Shown: one piece after another, positions 34,291-42,428 of the stretch
Layout of the letters: each line of letters starts with the position of its first letter
How positions within the stretch are numbered: position 1 is the stretch's first letter
From: Actinomadura parmotrematis
GTDB taxonomy: Bacteria > Actinomycetota > Actinomycetes > Streptosporangiales > Streptosporangiaceae
Reading direction: 5' to 3'
NCBI RefSeq assembly: GCF_019458805.1
Contig: NZ_JAIBOA010000032.1
Span: 16,854-80,853 of the forward strand
Length of the DNA stretch: 64,000 nucleotides
Notes under the pieces: model-generated
Databases searched by the model: none
The model's input: only the letters and a program-made list of their open reading frames with translations
What the model was told of the DNA's origin: nothing
Made by a program: the position numbers and the translations under genes

Positions 34291-35169
34291 ATGCCGCGAA
34301 AGGTCACTCCTGCTCAGTACAAACGCATGGTTGACGACTACAACCGTAAGCAGAAACAGGCCATCGACAAGTACAACCGCGAGGCCGCCGCACACAACCG
34401 CAAAGTGAACCGCGCCATCGACGACTACAACCGCGAAGTACGCGCGCACAACGCGCGCGTGCGATCCAATCAACAGCGACTCGCCGCCGAGATCTCGCGG
34501 TTCAACCGTCAGCGCTCAACGACCCGTTACATCACGGTGCAGACCTCTACTATCGCGCTGCACACCGCGTACTCTCACGTCGATGAACAGTCTGAACTGT
34601 GGAATGAGCGCGGGCAAGAGCTGGCCGACTTGGCGGAAGCCGAGACGGCCAACAGCGCATACGTCGCTAACGCCCTTCTGGGCGAGACAGCCGCCCACGA
34701 GGAAGAGATCGAGGAAACGTCACTCACTGACGAGTTGTCCGCCCTGTCACTAGACCTGCATAACCGCTGGGAGGGCGCCCGGTTCGCAATCAATCCACGA
34801 AATCCTGACGCTGCACGACACTTCTGCACCAGTGCTCGCGAGGTCATCGTAGAGCTGATCAACATGAAGGCTCCCGACGCCGCGGTGCTGCAAGCCAAGC
34901 CCAACTGCGAGCGAGGACCCGATGGCAAGGCGGTCGCGCGGCGAGAGAAGATCGGCTACCTGCTCGATTTGAACGGGGCTGACTACGAAGCTCTGGGCGA
35001 CTTCGTAGAGACCAACGTCAATGACGTAATGAACCTGTTCTCCCAGTTCAACAAGGGCACACATGGCACGGCCGGACGTTACGACATCCCCGCCCTTCGC
35101 ACGATCAAGCACCGTGTCGAGGATTCGATTCGATTCCTGTCCACTCTGGTCCGAGGCTCCAGCCGCTGA
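34291..35169 (+). CDS. Coiled-coil protein of AT-richer composition, possible nuclease/defence gene
   Basis: A 292-residue protein. The N-terminal third is a repeated, coiled-coil-like helix with YNR and HNR units spaced regularly (DYNRKQKQAIDKYNREAAAH at 15-34, then NRAIDDYNREVRAHN). The middle is acidic, and the C-terminal 115 residues form a globular domain (from about RWEGARFAI) with HFCTSAREVIVELINMKAPD and HGTAGRYDIPALRTIKHRVE. The C-terminal part resembles families predicted to accompany prokaryotic Argonaute or other defence loci, but I cannot confirm this. Start: ATG with GGAGGG upstream. Codon use is clearly less GC-biased than in the rest of the element, so it is probably a separate acquisition. 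It stands alone between two operons. Confidence 0.65.
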   Translation: MPRKVTPAQYKRMVDDYNRKQKQAIDKYNREAAAHNRKVNRAIDDYNREVRAHNARVRSNQQRLAAEISRFNRQRSTTRYITVQTSTIALHTAYSHVDEQSELWNERGQELADLAEAETANSAYVANALLGETAAHEEEIEETSLTDELSALSLDLHNRWEGARFAINPRNPDAARHFCTSAREVIVELINMKAPDAAVLQAKPNCERGPDGKAVARREKIGYLLDLNGADYEALGDFVETNVNDVMNLFSQFNKGTHGTAGRYDIPALRTIKHRVEDSIRFLSTLVRGSSR

Positions 35170-35685
35170 GCCAGCCGTCACCGGGCAACGCGGGATCGGG
35201 TAGTTGAGGGTTTCGAGTAAGCGATCGACACCGAGTGGACGGTCCGCCGATGGACCTCGACTTACAAACCGGTGATGCCATCTGAGACTTCGCCGCTGCT
35301 AAAGATGCCCGTTTTGGCTTCACGCCCAGCAGCCGGCGAAGGTGTCAACCAACTCAATGATGATCACAAGTGCTATCCCTTGAGGAAGATCGGCGACGAG
35401 GGCACGGGTGGTGTCGTGCCTTCGCACACGGCGTCGGCAAGCCCTTCACCAGCACGACTTCATCGTTGAACATCTCTTTGCCGACGACCCCAAGCTCGGG
35501 GTGTCGGCCCAGTTCGGCGTCCTCATGAAGGATTGAGGTGGCCTTTACCCATCAGGCATCACCTCAGCGCGGTCTTCTCTCGTTCGTGCAGGTCAGGGGT
35601 CTCATGGAAGGCCGTCTTCGAGTGAAGCCGCTCCGCCACATCCTTCCCTGTTTCCTCCCTCACCCCTCCTAGTGCCTTCCTGGTC
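35170..35685. other. 516-bp intergenic region with a coding remnant
   Basis: No intact gene is seen. On the + strand, 35435-35537 reads QHDFIVEHLFADDPKLGVSA... ending in LMKD and a TGA, which has protein-like composition but no start or upstream continuation, so it is probably the end of a destroyed gene. The rest contains the promoter region of the regulator gene that begins near 35686. Confidence 0.4.
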
Positions 35686-36666
35686 GTGGTGGATCTGTGG
35701 TGGCAACTCATCCGGCTCACCTCGGAGGTTGCCTTGCCCGACCGCGACATCTGCCCCCCGTTCCCGCTCCCCACCCCCGCCACGGTTTCCGCCCTGACGT
35801 TCGTCCCTTCCCTGCTGTGGAGTGAGCGGTGCTTCGGCAACGCCATCGAGCAGGTCGCCCACGCCTTCCGGCTGCTCACCACCGGCCCCGCCCCGCTCTC
35901 CCTGGACCTGACGCCCCTGGGTCACGGCCTGCCGTGCCAGGTGATGGGGCTGCACGAGCTGGAGGGCCTGCTGCTGCGCCGCGCCGGCGGCACCACCGCC
36001 GACGGCGAGGCGATCGACGCGGTCTGGCGCGCGCTGGTGCAGCACGCCCGCACCGGCAAGGCGGCCTGGGTGATCGGATGCTTCGGCGTCGCCCTGCCCG
36101 GACTGCGGCGCGCCGCCGCCCGCGCCGTGCGCGGCTGCGACCGCGACACCACCGCCGACATCACCGCCGAGATGGTCACCGCGTTCGTGGCCGCGCTCGC
36201 CACCGTCGACCTGGACCGGCCCGGCATCATCTCCCGCCTGGTGTGGAGCGCCCGCCACGCCGCCAACCGCACCCGCCAGCGCCTCACTCGCGAGCACGTC
36301 TTCGACCCCACCGACCCCGACGACCCCGTCACCGGGGAACTGCTGCGCGCCCCCGCGCCGCACGAACCGACGCCCGCCGAGGCGCACCGACACGACACCG
36401 AGATCGATCCCTCGGCCGCGATCGCCGATGCCGTCGAGCTGGGGGTGCTCACCCGGCACGAGGCCGACCTGATCACCGTGACGCGGCTGGGCAAGGTGAA
36501 CGTCACCGACCTGGCCAAGCGCCTGGAGGTGCCGCGGCGGCGGCTGTACGGGCAGCGCGAGCGCGCCGAGGCCCGCCTCGCGGCGGCGATCCTCGACGGT
36601 CAAGTCCCGGTAAAGCCCGGCGGGCGCGGCGGGAATCGGGCTTCGGCGCCCTCTTCTACCTGCTGA
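35686..36666 (+). CDS. Sigma-70 region 4-like HTH regulator of the transfer operon
   Basis: A 326-residue protein. The N-terminal 230 residues are helical with WxxLVQHARTG, DITAEMVTAFVAAL and SARHAANRTRQRL, and resemble actinobacterial element proteins annotated as sigma-factor-like. The C-terminus (about 246-300) has VELGVLTRHEADLITVTRLG, then VNVTDLAKRLEVPRRRLYGQ, a sigma region 4-type helix-turn-helix. The start is uncertain: the GTG at 35686 gives MVDLWW, and a TTG at about 35734 (LPDRDI) is possible. It lies directly before the type IV secretion operon, so it is a likely regulator of conjugation genes. No enzymatic domain. Confidence 0.65.
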   Translation: MVDLWWQLIRLTSEVALPDRDICPPFPLPTPATVSALTFVPSLLWSERCFGNAIEQVAHAFRLLTTGPAPLSLDLTPLGHGLPCQVMGLHELEGLLLRRAGGTTADGEAIDAVWRALVQHARTGKAAWVIGCFGVALPGLRRAAARAVRGCDRDTTADITAEMVTAFVAALATVDLDRPGIISRLVWSARHAANRTRQRLTREHVFDPTDPDDPVTGELLRAPAPHEPTPAEAHRHDTEIDPSAAIADAVELGVLTRHEADLITVTRLGKVNVTDLAKRLEVPRRRLYGQRERAEARLAAAILDGQVPVKPGGRGGNRASAPSSTC

Positions 36667-36671
36667 AGGGC

Positions 36672-36790
36672 GCGGCGGCGGAGCCGGACTGGCCGGGCGC
36701 ACGGTTCACCCGGTCCCCACCGCTCACCGGATCTGAGACGCCTCGAAGGAGGACGGCCCAGAAGCCCCGCCGGTCCGGCTCCGCCGCCGC
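36672..36790. repeat. 18-bp inverted repeat flanking an 83-bp loop
   Basis: GCGGCGGCGGAGCCGGAC at 36672-36689 has a perfect inverse copy at 36773-36790. The 83 bp between them include AAGGAGGAC (36748-36756). The structure sits in the 185-bp gap between the HTH regulator and the pilin gene that opens the secretion operon, so it may act as an attenuator-like RNA fold, a protein-binding site or part of a transfer origin. Confidence 0.6.
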
Positions 36791-36851
36791 CCCTTCACCC
36801 GCCCCGCACCTCATCCACCGTGCTCGACCGCGCCCGCCGGAGGTCACCGTC

Positions 36852-37409
36852 ATGAACATCCGCCGTCTCCTGCCCGCTCTCCCCACCGGTTTTCCGACCC
36901 GCCTGCCGACCGGACTGCCGTTCGCGCTGGTGCCCCGGCTGCCGTGCCCGCCGCGCCCGGCCTCGCCCGTCCCCGCGCCCCCGGCGGCCTTCGGCAACAC
37001 CAACGCCCCGGGCTTGGGCCGCGCTCCGCACTGCGCGGCGCGCGGCAGGCACCGGGCGCGGCGGCGCGGGCCGGGCACGAGGCGGCTGCTGGTCGCCTCG
37101 GCCGCCTGGGTGGTCGGCTGTGTCGGCGCGAGCGTGATGGTGCCGGGAGTGGCGATGGCCGCGACCGGCATCGCAGCCGCCGCCAGCCTGGACCAGGTCA
37201 TCACCAACCTGCGCGACGTCATGGTCGGTCTGCTGGTCGGGCTGGCGACGCTGTTCGCCACCGTCGGCGGCGTGCGGATGCTGCTGGGCGGCTTGGACCC
37301 CGGCGAGGTCGAGGGCGCCAAGCGCTCCCTGCGCAGCGCCGGGATCGGCTACGGCGTCGCCGTCTTGGCACCCGTGCTGGTCGAGCTGCTGCGCCGGGTG
37401 GTCGGCTGA
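36852..37409 (+). CDS. VirB2/TrbC-like pilin
   Basis: A 185-residue membrane protein with a Pro/Arg-rich leader (1-78), a signal-like helix (79-104, ending VAMAATG), then two helices (123-146 and 163-180) separated by GGLDPGEVEGAKRSLRSAG, the usual layout of a processed TrbC/VirB2 pilin in Gram-positive conjugation systems. The ATG at 36852 has GGAGGT at a good distance (36839-36844). It is first in the type IV secretion operon, and its stop overlaps the next start (TGATG). The mature subunit would lie in the membrane or polymerise at the cell surface. Confidence 0.75.
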   Translation: MNIRRLLPALPTGFPTRLPTGLPFALVPRLPCPPRPASPVPAPPAAFGNTNAPGLGRAPHCAARGRHRARRRGPGTRRLLVASAAWVVGCVGASVMVPGVAMAATGIAAAASLDQVITNLRDVMVGLLVGLATLFATVGGVRMLLGGLDPGEVEGAKRSLRSAGIGYGVAVLAPVLVELLRRVVG

Positions 37410-39445
37410 TGCCCCCGCGCCCCGCCCGCCCGCATCGCCCGAGCGGTGTACCTGGCGCGGTCCCGGTGGCGGCGCTGGTGATGGCCGTGCTCGCCTTGGC
37501 CTTGCTGCTGTGCGGCGGGGCCGAGGCGTCGGCCTCGCCCGCCGCGCCCTTCGCGCCGCCGGCCCCCGAACCCTCCTCGGCCGCCTCTCCGGGCGCCTGG
37601 GTGCCGGGGCCGACGCAGGCGCCCTGGATCGAGGCGCCGGGCGGCGCCCCCGGCGCACCGGTGAACCCCGCGCCAACGCATCCTCCGGCCGGGAGCATCC
37701 CGGCGCCGGGGCAGTGCAACGGCAAGCAGAAGTTCGTCTACAACCCGATGTCGCCGTTCCCCGACACCTGGTGCCAGCTCGGCCCCCACAAGTGGGTCCG
37801 CGATCCCTCCTCGCTGCTGCCTCCCTCCAACACCGTCATGGACCTGGACCCCGACCACTGCGACGCCATCGACCTGGGCTGCAAAGCCGGAGAAGCGGTG
37901 ACCGGCTGGTTCAAGCGGCTGGTGGAGTCGGCGCGCAAGCCCGTCTTCGCCTTCCTGACCGTCACCATCCTGGGCACGCCCGAACTGAACTCGCCCCAGA
38001 TGCAGCGCCCGCGCGAGATCTGGAGCACCTCCCAGACCATCGCCAACACCGTCTTCGTACTGCTGGTGACGGCGGCGGGCGTGCTGCTCGTCACCGGGCA
38101 GGCGCTGCCGGGCGAGCACGAGCCCAAGCAGGTGCTGCCCCGGCTGGTGACGGCGTTCCTGGCCGCCAACCTCAGCCTGATCGCGATCAAGTACGCCATC
38201 GGGTTCGCCAACGGCCTTGCGGCCGCGTTCCTGCACGCCGGCGGAGCGAAGATCGACCCCAAGGAGGCCGGGAAGACGCTGACCGGCGGGATCGAGGCCA
38301 GCCTCGCCACCGGCGGAACCTTCCTGGTCCTGGTCGCGCTGGTCGCGGTGATCCTGGCCTTGATCGTGGCGTTCATCTACGTGTCACGGCTGGCGATCAC
38401 GATGGTCCTCATCGCCGCCGCACCCCTCGCTCTGATCTGCCACGCCCTCCCGGCCACGGGCGGCATCGCGCGGCTGTGGTGGCGGGCGATGGCCGGAATG
38501 CTCGCCATCCAGGTCTGCCAAGCCCTGGTCCTGATCACCGCGCTGCAGGTGCTGTTCGCCTCCTCCAAGAACAACGACCCGTTCCTCGGAGTACCGACAG
38601 CCAAGGCCGACGCGATCGACATCCTCCTCGTCATCGCCCTGCTCCTGGTGATGATCAAAATTCCGGGATGGGTGGCGCGCAGCATCTGGGGCGCGGCGCA
38701 GCCCGGCCTGCTCGGCCAGATGGCCAAGACCTTCATCCTCTACCGCGGTGTCGGTATGGCCATGAACAAGCTCGGCAATCTCGCCCGCGCCGGCCGCACC
38801 GCCAAGACCGCGCAAGCCCTGAACGACGAGCAGCACCTCCCCCCGGCCTCCCCGCGCCCCAGGCCGAACCGCCTCGCGCTGACGCCCAGCCGCTCCCCCG
38901 CGCTGACGTCTCCCCACGCGCCGCCCGCGCTGCCGCCCGGCCCCGACGTACCGCCCGAGAACCCGCGCACGTTCCCCATGCCACCCGGCCCACGGCCCGG
39001 CGCCCTCCCCCTGCCCGCCCGCACCAGCGGACCGCCCGCCCTGATGCCGCCGCCCACTCGCCCGACCCTGCCCGCCCCGCCTCCCCCACCCGAACCACGT
39101 CCCGGACCGGGCGGGCAACTCGCCCTGCCGCTCGGACTGTCCGAGACGCCGCCGGTGCGGCGACCGGCCCAGCTCACGCTGCCCGTCGACGCCCCGCGCG
39201 TTCCCCGCCCGCCCCTGCCACCGGAACCGAAGGCCCGCGCCCGCGTGCGGTCCCGCCAGCTCCAGTTCCCCGCCATGCCCAAACGGCCCGTACCGCACCG
39301 CCAACTCACCCTGCGCGTCCAGCCGCCTAAGCCCCCGCCTGTTCCCAAGCCGACCGCCGAACCCTCCGCCCCGCCGGCCAAGCCCGCCAAGCCCGTCAAG
39401 GCGCCCGGACCGAGCAGGACGAACCGGCCCAGGAGGAAGCCATGA
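37409..39445 (+). CDS. VirB6/TrbL-like channel protein
   Basis: A 678-residue polytopic protein. Signal helix at about 15-40, a Pro/Ala-rich extracellular segment with three Cys-containing motifs (QCNGKQKFVYNP, WCQLGPHKW, DHCDAIDLGCKAGEA), then six or seven TM helices (about 190-460), including the very hydrophobic LVALVAVILALIVAFIYVSR. A long Pro/Arg-rich cytoplasmic tail (about 480-678) is rich in RP and PP pairs. The architecture is that of TrbL/VirB6 subunits that form the inner-membrane channel of type IV secretion systems. The ATG overlaps the pilin stop by one base, and the end overlaps the PrgI-like start (ATGA, 39442-39445). Confidence 0.8.
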   Translation: MPPRPARPHRPSGVPGAVPVAALVMAVLALALLLCGGAEASASPAAPFAPPAPEPSSAASPGAWVPGPTQAPWIEAPGGAPGAPVNPAPTHPPAGSIPAPGQCNGKQKFVYNPMSPFPDTWCQLGPHKWVRDPSSLLPPSNTVMDLDPDHCDAIDLGCKAGEAVTGWFKRLVESARKPVFAFLTVTILGTPELNSPQMQRPREIWSTSQTIANTVFVLLVTAAGVLLVTGQALPGEHEPKQVLPRLVTAFLAANLSLIAIKYAIGFANGLAAAFLHAGGAKIDPKEAGKTLTGGIEASLATGGTFLVLVALVAVILALIVAFIYVSRLAITMVLIAAAPLALICHALPATGGIARLWWRAMAGMLAIQVCQALVLITALQVLFASSKNNDPFLGVPTAKADAIDILLVIALLLVMIKIPGWVARSIWGAAQPGLLGQMAKTFILYRGVGMAMNKLGNLARAGRTAKTAQALNDEQHLPPASPRPRPNRLALTPSRSPALTSPHAPPALPPGPDVPPENPRTFPMPPGPRPGALPLPARTSGPPALMPPPTRPTLPAPPPPPEPRPGPGGQLALPLGLSETPPVRRPAQLTLPVDAPRVPRPPLPPEPKARARVRSRQLQFPAMPKRPVPHRQLTLRVQPPKPPPVPKPTAEPSAPPAKPAKPVKAPGPSRTNRPRRKP

Positions 39446-40461
39446 GCCGCCGCAACCTGGATGAGCCGCTGTCGGTGCGCATTCCCGCCGACGTGGACCG
39501 GCCCGACAAGATCGTGTACGGGCTCACCGCCCGCCAGCTCGTCGTCCTGGCCGTCACCGGCCTCGCCGTGATGGCGCTCTACTCCACGATCGGGCCTGTG
39601 GTGCCGCTGCCGGTGCTGGCCGCCTTGCTGCTGCCGATCGTGACCGCCGGTGCCGTGCTGGCCTTCAGCCGCCGCGACGGGATGCCCTTGGACCGGTTCG
39701 CGCTCGCCGCCCTGGTCCATGCGCGCCTGCCCAAGACGCGGGTTCCCGCGGGCGAGCAGGTCTTGCCGCCGCCGGCCTGGTGCCAGATGCGCGGCGAGCT
39801 GCCCGCCCCGCTGCGCCTGCCGGTGCGCGCCGTACGCCAGGACGGCGTCATGGACCTGGACGACGGCGGTACGGCCGCCATGGTGCAGGCCGGAACCCTC
39901 TCGTTCGGGTTGCGCAGCAGCGCCGAGCAGGCCGCGCTCGTCGCCGCGTTCGGCCGCTGGCTCAACAGCCTGGAAACACCGGTGCAGATCGTGGTGCAGG
40001 CCCGCGCCGCGGACCTGACGGGCCTGGCCGAGCACGTCACCGCCTGCGCGCCCGACCTCCCCGATCCCGCCCTTGAGCAGGCCGCCCACGACCACGCCGC
40101 CTACCTTCACCAAGTCTCGGACTCCTACGACCTGTTGACGCGGCGCGTCCTCATCGTCATCCGCGACACCGGCACCCGCACCCGGGCGGCGCCGTCCTGG
40201 ATGCCGTCTCGGTTCGCCTCTGGTGCAGTGCCGTGGACGCGAGCGCGCGCGTCCCGCGCCGCGCGCCGGGCCGGGGCCGCGCTCGTCCACCGCCGCGCCG
40301 CCGAAGCCGTCCGCGCCCTGCACGCGATCGGCGTCACCGCCCGCGTCCTGGACGCCGACGCCTGCGCGGCGGTCCTGGCCGAATCCCTCGCCCCCGGCGA
40401 AGCCCCGCTCGCCGCCACCGCCGCGCCCGGCGAGGTCATCACCCGCATGGAGGAGATGTGA
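39442..40461 (+). CDS. PrgI-family (VirB3-like) protein
   Basis: A 339-residue protein. The N-terminus has IPADVDRPDKIVYGLTARQL, the characteristic PrgI start, followed by two TM helices (about 31-49 and 53-74) and RRDGMPLDRF. The C-terminal 230 residues (from about 110) have the fold of the SCO6880-type proteins that extend PrgI in actinobacterial elements, with a Ser/Glu stretch SFGLRSSAEQAALVAAFGRW. PrgI proteins are VirB3 analogues that bind the VirB4 ATPase encoded next. The stop overlaps the following GTG (GTGA, 40458-40461). The protein is in the membrane with a cytoplasmic C-terminus. Confidence 0.8.
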   Translation: MSRRNLDEPLSVRIPADVDRPDKIVYGLTARQLVVLAVTGLAVMALYSTIGPVVPLPVLAALLLPIVTAGAVLAFSRRDGMPLDRFALAALVHARLPKTRVPAGEQVLPPPAWCQMRGELPAPLRLPVRAVRQDGVMDLDDGGTAAMVQAGTLSFGLRSSAEQAALVAAFGRWLNSLETPVQIVVQARAADLTGLAEHVTACAPDLPDPALEQAAHDHAAYLHQVSDSYDLLTRRVLIVIRDTGTRTRAAPSWMPSRFASGAVPWTRARASRAARRAGAALVHRRAAEAVRALHAIGVTARVLDADACAAVLAESLAPGEAPLAATAAPGEVITRMEEM

Positions 40462-42428
40462 ACCCACTCGCCCGCCGCCGCGGCGCCGCACCGTCCTCGT
40501 CCTCGCCCTCGTCCTGGCACGAGTTCGCCGCCTCCCACGCCGCCGAAGACGCGCCCGCGGACCTGCTGTCGGAGCTGCTCGACGATGGCACCGGCACGGC
40601 CGGAGAGGCGGCGGGGCACGTGGCGGGGCCGTCGGCGCTGCGCGTCGAAGCCCGCTCGCTCACCCTCCCCGGCGGAACGTGCGCCTCCTTCGCGGTCGCC
40701 GGCTATCCGCGCGAGGTCGGGGCGGGCTGGCTGGAGCCGCTGCTGACCTACCCCGGCCGCCTGGACGTCGCCCTGCACGTCGAGCCCGTCCCGCCGCTGG
40801 TCGCCGCGCAGCGCCTACGCCGCCAGCTCGCCCGGCTGGAGTCCACCAGCCGCGCCGACGCCGAACGCGGAAGGCTGGCCGACTTCGGCGCCGAGGCCGC
40901 CGCCGACGACGCCGCCGACCTGGCCGCGTCCCTGGCCCGAGGCCACGGCCGCCTGTTCCGCGTCGGCCTCTACCTCACCGTTCACGCCCCCACCGCCGAG
41001 CAACTGCGCGAGGAGGCCGACCGGGTGCGGGCCCTGGCCGCCTCGCTGCTGCTGGACTCCCACCCCACCACCTTCCGCGCCCTCCAGGGCTGGACCACCA
41101 CCCTCCCGCTCGGCGAGGACTCCCTAAGTGTGCGGCGCGCGTTCGACACCGCCGCCCTCGCCGCCGCGTTCCCCTTCACCTCACCCGACCTGGAACCGCT
41201 CCTGGGGCCGACACCGACCCTGTTCGGCCTCAACGCCCACTCCTCGGGGCCGGTGCTGTGGGACCGGTTCGCCCAGGACAACCACAACTCGGTGACGTTG
41301 GCTCGCTCGGGCGCGGGCAAGTCCTATTTCACCAAGCTGGAGGTGCTGCGCCTGCTCTACCAGGGCGTGCACGTCGCGATCGTGGACCCCGAGGACGAGT
41401 ACCGGCGCCTCGCCGGATCGGTCGGCGGAACCTGCATCGCCCTGGGCGCCCCCGGCGTCCACGTCAACCCCTTCGACCTGCCGCCCGGCGGCGAGGCCGA
41501 CACCCTGACGCGCCGGGCGCTGTTCCTGCAGACGCTGGTGGCGACCATGTTCGGCGAACCCCTCGCCCCGGCCACGCGAGCGGTCCTGGACCGGGCCGTG
41601 ATCGCGACCTACGCCGCCGCCGGGATCACCTCCGACCCGCGCACCTGGAAACGCCCCGCCCCGCTGATGGCCGACCTCGCCGCCCAGCTCGACCTCGCCG
41701 CCGCCGGCGAGGGCGCGAGCGGGAACGGGGCCGCCGAGCTGTCGGCACGGCTGGCGCCCTGGGTGAGCGGCTCCTACGCCGGACTGTTCACCGGCCCCAC
41801 CACCACCGCGCCCACCGGCCACCTGCAGGTGTTCTCGCTGCGGGACCTGCCCGAGGAGACCCGCCCGGTCGGGATGCTCCTCGCCCTCGACGCCATCTGG
41901 CGCCAGGTCGCCGACCCCGCCGACCGGCGCCGCCGCCTGGTCGTGGTCGACGAGGCGTGGACCCTCATGCACCAGGACGCGGGCGCGAGGTTCCTGTACC
42001 GGCTGGCCAAGTCCGCCCGCAAGCACTGGGCGGGGCTGGCCGTGGTCACCCAGGACGCCGCCGACCTGCTGTCCTGCGATCTGGGCCGCGCCGTCATCGC
42101 CAACGCCGCCACCCAGGTACTCCTCCGCCAAGCCCCCCAGGTCATCGCCGAAGTCGCCGAGGCGTTCGACCTCACCGACGGCGAGCAAGCCTTCCTGCTC
42201 GCCGCCGACCGCGGCGAGGGCCTGCTGTGCGGCACCACCGGCGCCGGAGGCGCCGCCGACCGGGCCGCCTTCACCGCCATCGCCAGCCCCGCCGAGCACC
42301 GGCTCGCCACCACCGACCCCGCCGAACTCGCCCACCTCCACACCATCGCCGGCACGCCCGCCGCCTTCGACGAAGACGGCCGCGCCGGCCGCGCCGAGGA
42401 CGGCGACGAAGGAGGCGACACGCTGTGA
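40458..42428 (+). CDS. VirB4-like type IV secretion ATPase
   Basis: A 656-residue ATPase of the VirB4/TraC type. The N-terminal domain (about 60-240) is followed by the RecA-like motor with Walker A ARSGAGKS (282-289), the family string DPEDEYRRLAG just after it, Walker B RLVVVDEAWTLMH (near 500), and the arginine/glutamine motif VVTQDAADLL. It energises pilus assembly and secretion from the cytoplasmic face. I chose the GTG at 40458, which overlaps the stop of the PrgI gene; the longer frame upstream is antisense-like. The end overlaps the next gene by GTGA (42425-42428). Confidence 0.88.
   Translation: MNPLARRRGAAPSSSSPSSWHEFAASHAAEDAPADLLSELLDDGTGTAGEAAGHVAGPSALRVEARSLTLPGGTCASFAVAGYPREVGAGWLEPLLTYPGRLDVALHVEPVPPLVAAQRLRRQLARLESTSRADAERGRLADFGAEAAADDAADLAASLARGHGRLFRVGLYLTVHAPTAEQLREEADRVRALAASLLLDSHPTTFRALQGWTTTLPLGEDSLSVRRAFDTAALAAAFPFTSPDLEPLLGPTPTLFGLNAHSSGPVLWDRFAQDNHNSVTLARSGAGKSYFTKLEVLRLLYQGVHVAIVDPEDEYRRLAGSVGGTCIALGAPGVHVNPFDLPPGGEADTLTRRALFLQTLVATMFGEPLAPATRAVLDRAVIATYAAAGITSDPRTWKRPAPLMADLAAQLDLAAAGEGASGNGAAELSARLAPWVSGSYAGLFTGPTTTAPTGHLQVFSLRDLPEETRPVGMLLALDAIWRQVADPADRRRRLVVVDEAWTLMHQDAGARFLYRLAKSARKHWAGLAVVTQDAADLLSCDLGRAVIANAATQVLLRQAPQVIAEVAEAFDLTDGEQAFLLAADRGEGLLCGTTGAGGAADRAAFTAIASPAEHRLATTDPAELAHLHTIAGTPAAFDEDGRAGRAEDGDEGGDTL

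Noticed and set aside
35435..35537. Protein-like fragment ending QFGVLMKD
   Set aside because: No start codon or upstream continuation in frame; noted as a remnant inside the intergenic entry only.
40223..42424. Open frame upstream of the VirD4 start, overlapping VirB4
   Set aside because: VirB4 motifs are in another frame; the frame shares only the stop with VirD4, whose GTG overlaps the VirB4 stop.
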